Positions 1 to 11,781 of a stretch of 64,000 nt of DNA are shown here, piece after piece. Origin of the DNA: Erythrobacteraceae bacterium WH01K (lineage in GTDB: Bacteria; Pseudomonadota; Alphaproteobacteria; Sphingomonadales; Sphingomonadaceae); assembly GCA_027941995.1 (NCBI GenBank), contig CP115966.1:2418001-2482000 (forward strand), written 5' to 3'. The position numbers and the translations under genes were made by a program. A model generated the notes under the pieces. The model was given only the letters and a program-made list of their open reading frames with translations. It ran no database searches and was not told the DNA's origin. The stretch's first letter is position 1; every line of letters begins with the position of its first letter.

Positions 1-1139
1 GCGAACGTCACGGTGCGACGACCGAGCGCGCGAAGGAGTATATCGATTTCGCCGCCGAGCATGGCTTTCGCGGCGTCCTGATCGAAGGCTGGAACATCGG
101 CTGGGATGGCGACTGGTTCAACAATGGCCGCGAATTCAGCTTCACGCAGGATTATCCCGATTTCGACCTCGAAGACGTAGCCGCGTATGCGCGCTCGAAG
201 GGGGTGCGGATCATCGGGCACCATGAAACCAGCGGGAACATCGCCAACTACGAAAAACAGCTGGGCGACGCGCTCGACCTTTACGAGAGCCTCGGCATCG
301 ACTGGATCAAGACCGGCTATGTTGCGGATGCCGGCGGGATCGTGTCCTGCAATGCGGACATCGACGATCCGTGCGACGAGAATACCGAACTGTTCGAATG
401 GCACGACGGACAGCGGCAGGTGCAGCACCACCAAATGGTGGTGGAAGAGGCAGCAAGGCGCCGGATCGCCATCAACCCGCATGAGCCGGTAAAGGATACA
501 GGCATCAGGCGCACCTATCCCAACTGGGTCGCCCGGGAAGGCGCGCGGGGGCAGGAATACAATGCGTGGGGGCCGTTCAACAACGGACCGGAACATGACC
601 CCACGCTGGTCTATACCCGCATGCTGTCGGGCCCGATGGACTACACGCCGGGCGTGCTTTCGCTGAAGGGCGACCAGGACGTGCCTATCGCATCGACGCT
701 GGCGAAACAGCTCGGTCTTTATCTCGCCATTTATTCGCCGATCCAGATGGCCGCCGACTTCATCGAAAGCCTGGAAGCCCATCCGCGGGAACTGGATTTC
801 ATCAAGCAGGTCCCCGCCGATTGGGCCGAAAGCCATCTGGTCGCGGGCGAAGTGGGCGATTACGCGATCTTCGCGCGCAAGGACCGGGCGAGCGAAGACT
901 GGTATCTTGGCGGCGTAAACGATGCGACGCAGCGGACGGTGGATCTGCCTCTAGATGTGCTGGACGATGGCGTCGTATACGAAGCGCAGGTGTGGAAGGA
1001 CGGGCCGGGTGCGACCTATCTGACAGAGGACCGGCACGATATCGCCTACGATACCGTCATGCTGACATCGGACGATACCTATACCGTGCGCCTCGCCCCT
1101 GGAGGCGGCTTTGCCATGCGGCTGGTCCCCCAGGAGTGA
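1..1139 (+). CDS. GH97-family glycoside hydrolase, C-terminal part (5' end outside window)
   Basis: The frame is open from the window edge (first whole codon at 3) and gives 378 residues, the C-terminal half or so of a glycoside hydrolase family 97 enzyme (SusB-like alpha-glucosidase or alpha-galactosidase, usually 640-700 residues and periplasmic). The catalytic-barrel blocks of the family are visible in order: LIEGWNIGWDGDW, GHHETSGN, INPHEPVKDTG and REGARGQEYNAWG; their glutamates include the calcium-binding and catalytic acids known in SusB. The C-terminal beta-sandwich follows and ends MRLVPQE. The stop overlaps the GTG start of the halogenase (GTGA), so the two are co-translated. Whether it retains or inverts cannot be told because the decisive upstream region is missing. 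Confidence 0.9.
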   Translation, partial: ERHGATTERAKEYIDFAAEHGFRGVLIEGWNIGWDGDWFNNGREFSFTQDYPDFDLEDVAAYARSKGVRIIGHHETSGNIANYEKQLGDALDLYESLGIDWIKTGYVADAGGIVSCNADIDDPCDENTELFEWHDGQRQVQHHQMVVEEAARRRIAINPHEPVKDTGIRRTYPNWVAREGARGQEYNAWGPFNNGPEHDPTLVYTRMLSGPMDYTPGVLSLKGDQDVPIASTLAKQLGLYLAIYSPIQMAADFIESLEAHPRELDFIKQVPADWAESHLVAGEVGDYAIFARKDRASEDWYLGGVNDATQRTVDLPLDVLDDGVVYEAQVWKDGPGATYLTEDRHDIAYDTVMLTSDDTYTVRLAPGGGFAMRLVPQE

Positions 1140-2659
1140 GCAGTGACGGTCCTGGCCCGCGCGCAGCGTCCGGCAAGCCGCCCCGCGTGGTGGTCCTTGG
1201 CGGGGGCAGCGCGGGCTGGATCACCGCCTGCCTTCTCCACCACGCCTGGGGGCAGCGCGGAGGCCATGTAACCGTCGTCGAAAGTCCGCAGATCGGGATC
1301 ATCGGCGTTGGCGAGGGTTCGACGCCGCAGCTGAAAGCATTCTTCGACCATCTCGGCATTGCCGAGGACGAATGGATGGGGCCGTGCGAGGCGACCTACA
1401 AGCTGGGCATCCGGTTTTCCGGCTGGAGCGAGCGCCCCGGTTACGAAAGCTATTTCCACCCCTTCCCCGGCCCCGTCGACCTGCATAGCGAACCGGGCTT
1501 CGTCGCCAATTGCGCCGCCGCACGACGCGGGTTCGACGCGCCTGCGCACCCGGACGACTGGTTCCTTGCCACCGTCCTCGCCTCGCGCGGGAAATCAGCG
1601 CAAGCGAACGCCAGTTTTCCCTTCGCGCCCAGCTACGGCTACCACTTCAATTCGCATCGCCTGGGCCAATTTCTGCGCGAATGGGGTACCGCGCGCGGCA
1701 TCGTCCATCGTCCGCTGACCGTCAGCGAGATCGAGATGGGGCCGGAAGGCGACGTCGCAGCATTGCTGTGCGATGGAGGAGAGAGGATCGAGGGCGACCT
1801 GTTCGTCGACTGCTCCGGTTTTCGCAGTGTGATCGCACAGGGGCGAATGGGTACGCCATTCCGCGCATTCTCCGGCAATTTGTTTAACGACCGCGCCGTG
1901 GTCATGCCGACGCCGCATCAGGGCGGATACAAACCACAGACGGACGCTATCGCGATGAAGAACGGCTGGCGTTGGTCCATCCCTCTCACCAGCCGCGTAG
2001 GCAATGGATATGTCTTCAGCTCGCGCCATACCGGCGATGCCGAGGCGGAAACGGAATTGCGTGCTGCGCTCGGACCTGCCGCAGAAGAGGCAGAGGCGCG
2101 GTTCCTCGACATGAAGGTGGGCCGGGTCGAGAACAGCTGGACCCGAAACTGCCTTGCCGCAGGACTGGCGCAGGGTTTCCTCGAGCCGCTGGAGGCGACG
2201 GCCCTGCACATCGTCATCGTCACCGCCCTGGAATTTGCCCGCGCCTATGAACAGGGCGGGTTCGGCCCCCAGAACCGCGACGCCTTCAACGCCTCGATCG
2301 CGGCACGCTATGACGGCATTCGCGATTACATCGTCGCGCATTACCGCCTGAACCAGCGGACCGATACGCAGTACTGGCGCGAGAATGCCGCCAATGACGA
2401 TCTTTCCGACGGGCTGAAAACAATGATGACCGCCTGGTTCCGTCACGGCGACATGCGCGAGGCGAACGAGCGCGCCTATGGCGGCCGCAGCTATTACGCC
2501 AATGCCAGCTGGCACTGCCTGTTCGCAGGCTATGGTACCTTCCCTTCCCCAGACAAGATGCATCCCGTGCCCGAAACCGTCCGGATTGCCGACCGACAGG
2601 CTGTCGCTGTCATGCTGGATGCCTGCGCGCAGAATTTTCCCTTCCTGCCCCAGGGCTAG
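1136..2659 (+). CDS. Flavin-dependent tryptophan halogenase family protein
   Basis: 507 residues, normal for the family. The N-terminal FAD-binding GGGSAGW motif lies near residues 22-28, the GVGEGSTP loop near 57-64, and K89 in ATYKLGIRF sits where the hypohalous-acid-relaying lysine of PrnA is found. The diagnostic WRWSIP motif (W-x-W-x-I-P) and the FLEPLEAT block are also present. Known members use FADH2, O2 and a halide; the natural substrate is often not free tryptophan. I chose GTG 1136 because it forms a GTGA overlap with the GH97 stop and brings the dinucleotide motif to the expected distance; longer upstream frames run antisense-like through GH97. Homologues of this subgroup commonly sit in TonB-receptor carbohydrate loci, which fits the GH97 neighbour. 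Confidence 0.9.
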   Translation: MSSDGPGPRAASGKPPRVVVLGGGSAGWITACLLHHAWGQRGGHVTVVESPQIGIIGVGEGSTPQLKAFFDHLGIAEDEWMGPCEATYKLGIRFSGWSERPGYESYFHPFPGPVDLHSEPGFVANCAAARRGFDAPAHPDDWFLATVLASRGKSAQANASFPFAPSYGYHFNSHRLGQFLREWGTARGIVHRPLTVSEIEMGPEGDVAALLCDGGERIEGDLFVDCSGFRSVIAQGRMGTPFRAFSGNLFNDRAVVMPTPHQGGYKPQTDAIAMKNGWRWSIPLTSRVGNGYVFSSRHTGDAEAETELRAALGPAAEEAEARFLDMKVGRVENSWTRNCLAAGLAQGFLEPLEATALHIVIVTALEFARAYEQGGFGPQNRDAFNASIAARYDGIRDYIVAHYRLNQRTDTQYWRENAANDDLSDGLKTMMTAWFRHGDMREANERAYGGRSYYANASWHCLFAGYGTFPSPDKMHPVPETVRIADRQAVAVMLDACAQNFPFLPQG

Positions 2660-2736
2660 GACGGCGGGCACCCTTCGCCGCCGCATTCGTATTTCCATGG
2701 CAAGCGATAGGTGTTTATCGCAGACTGATCACATCT

Positions 2737-4210
2737 GTGCACCAGAGGAGCCGCGCCATTTCCGCTGCCAATTCCCTGAAGCCTTCGACAAGCCTGCTGC
2801 TGTTCGGGGCGACCGGCGACCTTGCGAAGAGGATGCTTCTGCCGTCCCTGTTCGCCCTGCATGAAGACGAGCTGATCGACGCAGACCTGCGGATCACGGG
2901 CACGGCCCGCAGCGAACTCGACGATGAGGGGTTCCGGGACTTCGCAAAGGAGGCGCTGGAGGAATACCTGCCAGAGGACCGCAGGGATTCCGGCAGTATC
3001 GCAAGCTTCCTCGAACGCCTGCAATACCAGCCGCTCGACGCTTCCACGCTGGAGGGGTTCGACGACCTCGCCGCGAAACTGGGCGATATTTCCGGCGGAT
3101 TGTCGATCTTCCTCTCGACCGCGCCTTTCCTGTTCGAACCCACCATCAAGGGGCTGAAACATGCCGGCCTGACCGGGACACACGTCCGCATCGGCCTGGA
3201 AAAGCCGCTCGGCAACGATCTCGCCAGCTCTGCCGTCATCAACGACGCGGTTGCCAGCGCTTTCGATGAAGACCAGATTTTCCGCATCGACCATTACCTG
3301 GGCAAGGAGACGGTCCAGAACCTGATGGCGCTGCGCTTTGCCAACATGATGTTCGAACCGCTGTGGAATGCGGGCGGGATCGAGCACGTGCAGATCACCG
3401 TCAGCGAGACAGTGGGGCTGGAGGGTCGGCACGGCTTCTACGACGACACCGGTGCGCTGCGCGACATGGTGCAGAACCACATGCTGCAATTGCTCGCGAT
3501 TACCGCGATGGAAGCCCCGGCGGAATTCGACGCGACCAGCGTGCGCGACGAAAAGGTGAAGGTGCTGCGTTCGCTGCGCCCGGTGAAGCCCGCCGAGATG
3601 GTGCGCGGCCAGTATGGCAGCGGCGCGGTCGCCGGAAACGCGGTCGAAAGCTACGAAGACGATCTTGGCGAGGCGTCCGACACCGAAACCTTCGTCGCGC
3701 TGAAAGCCCATATCGACAACTGGCGCTGGCAGGGCGTGCCCTTCTACCTGCGCACCGGTAAGCGCATGGCCGAGCGCCGCAGCGAAATCGTGATCCAGTT
3801 CAAATGCGTGCCGCACAATATCTTTGCAGAGCGCGGCGGCAGGCTGAATGCCAATCGCCTGGTCATCCGCCTGCAACCGGAAGAATATGTCCGCCTGATG
3901 GTCATGGCGAAGAAGCCCAGCATGGACCGCGACGGCGTGACCTTGCGCGAGGTGCCGCTCGACCTGTCGCTCACCCAGGCGTTCAGCCGCGCGCGTCGCA
4001 GGATCGCCTATGAGCGCCTGCTGCTGGACCTGATCGACGGCGATCCCACCCTGTTCGTGAGGCGCGACGAGGTTGAGGCCCAGTGGCGCTGGATCGACGA
4101 TATCCGGTCAACCTGGGCGAAGGAAAACATGGAGCCCAAGTCCTACGGATCGGGTGGATGGGGCCCCAGCGCCGCCATCGCCCTGACGGAAAGGGACGGG
4201 GTCAGCTGGA

Positions 4211-4218
<8 letters not shown>
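2737..4218 (+). CDS. zwf: Glucose-6-phosphate 1-dehydrogenase
   Basis: Oxidises glucose 6-phosphate to 6-phosphogluconolactone with NAD(P)+, the entry to the Entner-Doudoroff pathway. 493 residues from GTG 2737; the nucleotide-binding GATGDLAKR lies at 24-32 and the substrate-binding/catalytic RIDHYLGKE at 183-191. The start is uncertain: the GTG has no clear Shine-Dalgarno, while AGAGGAG at 2744-2750 is ideally placed for an in-frame ATT at 2758, which would give 486 residues and an N-terminus close to the Rossmann fold. First gene of zwf-edd-glk-ppc; its last codons overlap the edd start. No pgl (lactonase) lies between zwf and edd. Confidence 0.95.
2744..2750 (+). promoter_or_regulatory. 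Shine-Dalgarno AGAGGAG that points to a non-ATG start for zwf
   Basis: AGAGGAG ends 7 bases before the in-frame ATT codon at 2758-2760. It lies inside the frame if translation began at the GTG at 2737, so the spacing supports ATT 2758 as the physiological start. ATT starts are rare but functional in bacteria (infC uses one). A single-base difference from ATG is the simplest alternative reading. Confidence 0.45.
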
Positions 4219-6054
<1,836 letters not shown>

Positions 6055-6058
<4 letters not shown>

Positions 6059-7032
6059 GCGAAGACACGCTGGTCGCAGTCGATATCGGCGGCACGCATG
6101 CTCGCTTCACCATCGCCTCGCGTAGCGCGGATGGCAGCATAGAGCTGGACGAGCCCGTCACGCTGGCGACGGAAGATCACGCCAGTTTCCAGACCGCATG
6201 GGAAGATTTCCGCGAACGCCGTGGCGGTACGCTGCCCGGTGCCGTCTCGCTTGCCATTGCCGGACCCGTCGGCGGGGATGTCATCCGCTTCACCAACAAT
6301 CCCTGGGTGATCCGGCCTGCCCTCATCGAAAGCAAGCTGGGCGTATCCAGCTGGACGGTGGTCAACGATTTTGCCGCAGTGGCCCATGCCGTCGCGCGCG
6401 CGCCGGACGAGGAACTGGTCCACCTCTCAGGCCCGGATGGCCCACTCCCGGGCGAAGGGACGTTCAGCGTACTCGGCCCGGGAACCGGCCTCGGCGTGGC
6501 GCATCTCAGGCGCTGGAGAGGCGGCTATCACGTCCATTCAACCGAGGGCGGCCATATCGACTTCGCCCCGCTCGACAGCATCGAGGATGCGATCCTCGCA
6601 CGCCTGCGCCGCCGTCACAACCGCGTGTCGATCGAGCGCGTGGTGTCAGGCCCGGGCATCGTCGACATCCACGCCACGCTGGCGCGGATGGAAAACCGGA
6701 CCATTCCGGAACTGGACGATGTCGAGACCTGGAAGCTGGCGATGAGCGGGCAGGACAGCCTTGCCGCCGCTGCACTGGACCGTTTCTGCCTCTCGCTCGG
6801 AAGCGTCGCGGGCGACATCGCGCTGGCCCAGGGCGGCTTCCAGGGCGTCGTCATTGCCGGCGGTCTCGGATACCGCCTGCGCGAACACCTGCCCCGATCC
6901 GGCTTTGCCGAGCGGTTCGAGGCCAAGGGCCGCTTCGCCGCGCTAATGGCCACTATCCCGGTCAAGCTGATCGTCCACCCACAACCGGGCCTCTACGGCG
7001 CAGCCGCGGCCTATTGGAGCGAACACGAATGA
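6055..7032 (+). CDS. glk: Glucokinase
   Basis: ATP-dependent phosphorylation of glucose, feeding zwf. 325 residues of the bacterial Glk family (not ROK). The phosphate-binding DIGGTHARF is at residues 10-18 and GPGTGLGVA lies near 142-150; the C-terminal FAD-unrelated GGLGYRL segment is the second ATP loop. Starts at a GTG that overlaps the edd stop; its own stop overlaps the ATG of ppc. The zwf-edd-glk order is that of Zymomonas mobilis, without the glf transporter. Confidence 0.95.
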
Positions 7033-9701
7033 ATGCCCCCTCCCGCCCCGCCATCCAGCAGAACCCGGACATCCGCTATCTCGGTAAGCTGTTGGGAGAC
7101 GTGATCCGCGAACAAGGGGGGCAGGACCTGTTCGAGCATACCGAACGCATCCGTTCCGCCAGTGTCGAACGGCATCGCGGCGAAACGCCGACCGATCTCG
7201 GCCTCGACCGGCTGGGGCTGGACGACACGCTCTCCTTCGTTCGCGGTTTCGGCCTGTTTTCCATGCTCGCAAATCTCGCGGAAGACCGCGAGGGCGTGAT
7301 GGTCGATACCAAGATCGACTTCGCCTCTGCGGTCGGGGAACTGAAGGATCACGGCGTTTCCACGGCCGATATCCTGGCCATGCTGGACGACGCCCTGATC
7401 GCACCGGTCCTGACCGCGCACCCGACCGAAGTCCGGCGCAAGAGCGTGATCGACCACCGCGCCCGTATCGCCGAACTGATGCAGATGCGCGATACCGGCG
7501 CGACGACCACCCCCGAAGGTGATGACGTCGCAGAAGCCATCGTGCGGCAGATCGCCCTGCTCTGGCGCACCCGCACCCTTCGCCGCGAACGGTTGGGCGT
7601 CACCGACGAGGTGGACAATGCACTCGCCTTCATGCGCGATGTCTTCCTGCCGGTCCTGCCCGGACTTTACGGCCAGTGGGAAAAGGTGCTGGGCGAACGT
7701 CCGGACAGCTTCCTGAGGCTGGGAAGCTGGATCGGCGGCGACCGCGACGGCAACCCGTTCGTGACCGCAGATTCGCTGCGTTATGCCCAGCGGGGGGCGG
7801 CCGACACGGTCCTGACCCATTACCTCGATGCCCTGCATCAACTGGGTTCCGAACTGTCCATTTCGAGCGAACTTGCCGACATCGCGCCCGAAGTGCGCGC
7901 GCTCGCCGATGCCAGCGGCGACACATCCGCGCACCGTTCGGACGAGCATTATCGGCGCGCCATCATCGGCATCTACAACCGGTTGTCCGCCACCTATGAA
8001 CGGCTGGTCGGCAAGAAGCCCGCCCGTCCACCGCTCGGAGATGGCGAGCCGTATGACGGCCCCGCCGAGTTCTCCGCAGACCTGAGGACACTTGCACGCG
8101 CTCTTGCCGGTCTCGGCGGGGAGACGCTGGCGTCGCAGGGCGCGCTGGGCCGGCTCATTCGCAGCGTGCGCACTTTCGGCTTCCACCTGGCGACGCTCGA
8201 CATGCGGCAGAACAGCGCCGTGCATGAGCGAGTCGTTGCGGAACTGCTCAAATCGGCGGGCGTGCAGGACGACTATCTCTGTCTCGACGAACCGGCGCGC
8301 ATCGCATTGCTGCGCGCGGAACTGGCAGGCGGGCGCCCGCTTCGATCGCCGTGGAGCGAGTATTCCGAAGAGACCACCGGCGAGCTCGCCATCATCGACG
8401 CCGCCGCCGAGGCGCACCGCCTTCTCGGCCCCGAATGCATCAGCCAGTATGTCGTATCCATGGCGGAAACCGTGTCCGACCTGCTGGAAGTCCACGTGCT
8501 GCTGCGCGAAGCGGGTCTCTATCGGTCCGGCGACGAACCCCACGCAGCCATCATGGCGGTCCCGCTGTTCGAAACCATCGGCGACCTCGAGAATGCACCG
8601 GGCGTAATGGCGGATTACTTCGCCCTGCCCGAAGTCGCGCATATCGCGCGCGCACGCGGTCACCAGGAAGTGATGATCGGCTATTCCGACAGTAACAAGG
8701 ATGGCGGCTACCTGACCTCGTGCTGGAACCTCGCCAAGGCGAGCGAGGCGCTGGCCCCGGTTTTTGCCGATGCCGGCGTCGGGATGCAGCTGTTCCATGG
8801 ACGCGGCGGCTCCGTCGGCCGCGGCGGCGGATCCGCTTTCGAGGCAATCCGCGGGCAACCCCCGGGTACGGTGCAGGGCCGCATCCGCATTACCGAGCAG
8901 GGCGAGGTTATCGCTGCGAAATTCGGTACTGCGGACAGCGCGCGCACCAATCTGGAAGCGATGGCGACGGCCAGCATGCTGGCCACACTGGAACCGCAGC
9001 GGCTGCCGGATGCGCGGTACCAGGGGTTCATGGAAACCATGGACACGCTGTCGTCCACCGCGTTCGATGCCTATCGCGGCCTTGTCTACGGCACGGACGG
9101 CTTCGTCGATTTCTTCCGCCAGATGACCCCGATTGCGGAAATTGCGACGCTGAAGATCGGCTCGCGCCCGGCAAGCCGCAAGGCGACCAATGCAATCGAG
9201 GACCTGCGCGCCATTCCCTGGGTCTTTTCCTGGGCGCAGGCCCGCGTCATGCTGCCGGGCTGGTACGGCGTCGGCCAGGCGCTGACTGCGCATTCCGACA
9301 TGGCCCACCTGAAGGACATGGCGCAGGGCTGGGCCTTCTTCTCGAATACGCTCGCCAATCTGGAGATGGTCCTGTCGAAATCCGACATGGCACTGGCCGA
9401 ACAATACACGGAACTGATGGAAGACCGTGATCTTGCCGCGCATATCTTTCCGCAGATCCGCGATGCCTGGCACCGCACGCATGACGTGCTGCTGGAGGTG
9501 ACGGACCAGTCCTACCTGCTGGAAAAATCGCCGAAGCTCAACGCTTCGATCCGCCTTCGCCTCCCCTATATCGAGCCGCTCAACCTGCTGCAGATCGAGC
9601 TGCTGAAGCGCCACCGCGCGGGCGAGACGGACGAGCGGATAGCGGAAGGTATCCAGCTGTCGATCAATGCCATTGCCACCGCGCTGAGGAACAGCGGCTG
9701 A
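7029..9701 (+). CDS. ppc: Phosphoenolpyruvate carboxylase
   Basis: Carboxylates phosphoenolpyruvate to oxaloacetate, an anaplerotic step. 890 residues, close to the E. coli enzyme (883). Catalytic H131 lies in LTAHPTEVRRKS; the second signature GYSDSNKDGGYLTSCWN and the bicarbonate-loop FHGRGGSVGRGGG follow. The ATG at 7029 overlaps the glk stop (ATGA); the frame stays open upstream through glk but that part is non-coding in this frame. Position as the last gene of the glucose operon couples sugar breakdown to refilling of the TCA cycle, an arrangement that is uncommon outside this group. Confidence 0.97.
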   Translation: MNAPSRPAIQQNPDIRYLGKLLGDVIREQGGQDLFEHTERIRSASVERHRGETPTDLGLDRLGLDDTLSFVRGFGLFSMLANLAEDREGVMVDTKIDFASAVGELKDHGVSTADILAMLDDALIAPVLTAHPTEVRRKSVIDHRARIAELMQMRDTGATTTPEGDDVAEAIVRQIALLWRTRTLRRERLGVTDEVDNALAFMRDVFLPVLPGLYGQWEKVLGERPDSFLRLGSWIGGDRDGNPFVTADSLRYAQRGAADTVLTHYLDALHQLGSELSISSELADIAPEVRALADASGDTSAHRSDEHYRRAIIGIYNRLSATYERLVGKKPARPPLGDGEPYDGPAEFSADLRTLARALAGLGGETLASQGALGRLIRSVRTFGFHLATLDMRQNSAVHERVVAELLKSAGVQDDYLCLDEPARIALLRAELAGGRPLRSPWSEYSEETTGELAIIDAAAEAHRLLGPECISQYVVSMAETVSDLLEVHVLLREAGLYRSGDEPHAAIMAVPLFETIGDLENAPGVMADYFALPEVAHIARARGHQEVMIGYSDSNKDGGYLTSCWNLAKASEALAPVFADAGVGMQLFHGRGGSVGRGGGSAFEAIRGQPPGTVQGRIRITEQGEVIAAKFGTADSARTNLEAMATASMLATLEPQRLPDARYQGFMETMDTLSSTAFDAYRGLVYGTDGFVDFFRQMTPIAEIATLKIGSRPASRKATNAIEDLRAIPWVFSWAQARVMLPGWYGVGQALTAHSDMAHLKDMAQGWAFFSNTLANLEMVLSKSDMALAEQYTELMEDRDLAAHIFPQIRDAWHRTHDVLLEVTDQSYLLEKSPKLNASIRLRLPYIEPLNLLQIELLKRHRAGETDERIAEGIQLSINAIATALRNSG

Positions 9702-9710
9702 GCCTGACCG

Positions 9711-9947
9711 TCAGATCACGAAATCGAGCGGCTGGGGCATTCTGCTGCGGCTGACCACCATCCTGCCATGCAGGGTCTCGATCTGCCTGCTGCCCGTCTT
9801 TACGAACAGGAAGGGGAGCAGGCCGTGCAGCATGCAGGCGACCCCGCCAGCCATCATGCGCAGGCCGAAGCCGCTCGCATGGGCCAGGTGCTGCCAATAG
9901 GTCTCGCCGACCGAATGCGGATGCTGGGTGAACTTGCGGACAATCAT
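9711..9947 (-). CDS. DUF6356-type small membrane-associated protein
   Basis: 78 residues starting at the ATG preceded by AGGAGG (complement of 9952-9959). The protein has an N-terminal HPHSVGETYWQH segment, a hydrophobic helix around residues 32-50 and a basic tail with ETLHGRMV. It matches what I know of a short conserved protein family found in sphingomonads (DUF6356). Function unknown. It is convergent with ppc and divergent from the Lrp regulator, with about 100 bases between the two starts, so Lrp may control it. Confidence 0.75.
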   Translation of the reverse strand: MIVRKFTQHPHSVGETYWQHLAHASGFGLRMMAGGVACMLHGLLPFLFVKTGSRQIETLHGRMVVSRSRMPQPLDFVI

Positions 9948-10049
9948 GCTTTCCCTCCTTCGCGGATTTGAAGGCAATATATCGCGCCCTGTCGGGCCTT
10001 ATGTCCCAAATATCATTGTTCCCACCTGATTTTCGGGTAAATTGCCCCA

Positions 10050-10523
10050 ATGAAATCGGGAAACATAGAACTGGATTCCATTGATAGGCGAATTGTCGGC
10101 GTTCTGCAGCGAGACGCCACGCTTTCCATCCAGGCCATCGGGGACAAGGTCGGGCTATCGGCCAATCCCTGCTGGCGACGGATAAAGCGGATGGAGGACG
10201 CGGGGATCATCTCCCGCCGTGTCGCAATCGTCGACCCTGCCAGCGTCGGTCTGGGCACGACCGTGTTCGTGGCCATTCGCACGCGGCAGCACGATCCGGC
10301 ATGGCTGGCTGCGTTCGCACGGGCCGTCGAGACGATCGACGAGATTACCGAGTGCCACCGGATGGCGGGCGATGTCGATTACCTGCTGAAATTGCGGGTC
10401 CGCGACATTGCGGATTACGACCGCATCTACCAGCGGATGCTGTCCCGCTTTCCCGACCTCGCCGACGTGACCGCCACCTTTTCCATGGAAGAGATGAAAA
10501 GCACGACCGCCCTGCCGCTCTAA
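10050..10523 (+). CDS. Lrp/AsnC family transcriptional regulator
   Basis: 157 residues. An N-terminal winged helix-turn-helix (LDSIDRRIVGVLQRDA near residues 5-20, recognition helix around ANPCWRRIKRME) is followed by the ligand-binding AsnC/RAM domain with VTATFSMEEMK near the C-terminus. These proteins bind amino acids and regulate neighbouring metabolic or transport genes as octamers or dimers. It is divergent from the DUF6356 gene and convergent with the YeiH exporter; the target is not evident from the sequence. Confidence 0.93.
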   Translation: MKSGNIELDSIDRRIVGVLQRDATLSIQAIGDKVGLSANPCWRRIKRMEDAGIISRRVAIVDPASVGLGTTVFVAIRTRQHDPAWLAAFARAVETIDEITECHRMAGDVDYLLKLRVRDIADYDRIYQRMLSRFPDLADVTATFSMEEMKSTTALPL

Positions 10524-10545
10524 GCGCCGCCGCGACCGCTTCCCG

Positions 10546-11622
10546 CTAGTCGATCGCCAGGATTGCCACGGCCAGCGCCACAACGAACGAGGCGCAGCTT
10601 GCCACCGCCACGGGCACCAGGGCTCGCCAGCCAGCCTCTATCAGCAGTCCCAGCTGCGACCGCATCGCGGTGGCAACCACGGCGAGCAACAGCAGCGCCT
10701 TCGATAAAGTCAGGGCAGGTCCTGTCAGCGCCTCGGGAATGGTGACGACGCTGTTTACCGCCAGCAACAGGAAGAAGCCGACGATGAACCAAGGCATGGC
10801 AACCTTGCGCCAGGCGGAATTGGTCCCGCCCTCGCCCCGGCCCAGCCACAGGGCGACCAGCGCCACCACCGGACCGAGCATGGCGACCCGCGCCAGCTTC
10901 ACCACGGTCGCATCGGCACCCGCATGGTCGGAATAGCTGTAGGCCCCGCCGATGGCCTGCGCGGCATCATGGACGGATGCCCCGATCAGGAAGCCTGCCT
11001 GCTTGTCCGTCAGGCCGATGCCCTGCGCTATGGCAGGATAGGCCGACATGGCGATGGCGCTGGCAACGGCCACCCCGACCAGCGCGACGGAGAACCGTGC
11101 ACGGTCCAGCCTGTCGCGCCCGATGACCCCGTATAGAGCGAGGGCAGCGGATGCCCCGCAGATGGCCGTCGCGCCGCCTGCCAGAATGCCTGCCTCGCGC
11201 CCTTCCCGGGCCCAGCGCGCCGCGATGATCGCCGCTGCGAAGGCACAGGCCATGACCAGCATCGTTCCGGCAAAGGCGATCCAGCCCAGCCCCGCAACCT
11301 GCGCGAAGGTGACCTGGAGGCCCAGCAGGACGATGCCGGCGCGAAGGAAATGCCGCGAGGCGAAATCCAGTCCCGGGGCCGTGACCTCCACGCTCGCGAT
11401 GAAGCTCATAGCGAGGCCGATCAGCAGGCCCAGCAGGATGATGGGAAAGCCGTAATGTTCGGCAAGCCATGCCGCGGCCAGCGATGCCACGCTGCACACC
11501 ACCAGCCCCGGCAGGTAATCGCTCCAGCTCAGGCGAGCGGGCGCAGCATCGATGGCGGCATCGGCCTGGTGCAGCTCTCCGAAAAGGTCGCCTGCATAGA
11601 AATTCTCAGCCTGACGGTTCAT
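10546..11622 (-). CDS. YeiH/UPF0324 family putative sulfate exporter
   Basis: 358 residues from the ATG at 11622, which has GGAGG about 8 bases upstream; a longer frame to 11688 lacks such a site. About ten hydrophobic segments, with the family hallmark CGASAA in the middle and SVHDAAQAIGGAY further on. Members are inner-membrane proteins called putative sulfate exporters, although direct transport evidence is limited. The downstream end faces the Lrp-type regulator. The divergent neighbour is an SSS symporter. Confidence 0.9.
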   Translation of the reverse strand: MNRQAENFYAGDLFGELHQADAAIDAAPARLSWSDYLPGLVVCSVASLAAAWLAEHYGFPIILLGLLIGLAMSFIASVEVTAPGLDFASRHFLRAGIVLLGLQVTFAQVAGLGWIAFAGTMLVMACAFAAAIIAARWAREGREAGILAGGATAICGASAALALYGVIGRDRLDRARFSVALVGVAVASAIAMSAYPAIAQGIGLTDKQAGFLIGASVHDAAQAIGGAYSYSDHAGADATVVKLARVAMLGPVVALVALWLGRGEGGTNSAWRKVAMPWFIVGFFLLLAVNSVVTIPEALTGPALTLSKALLLLAVVATAMRSQLGLLIEAGWRALVPVAVASCASFVVALAVAILAID

Positions 11623-11781
11623 CCGCGCGCCTCCATCATACGTGCCGATAGCGCGCAGGGATGCCCGCCGACAACCTGCCATGCGCATCGCCGCCCTTGT
11701 TGACTTCGCATGCCGGAACGGCCGAGAAGCGCTTCGGGCACCGGGCGGGCCTCGTTACCTGCCTGTGAAGCGGGGGTTCGA

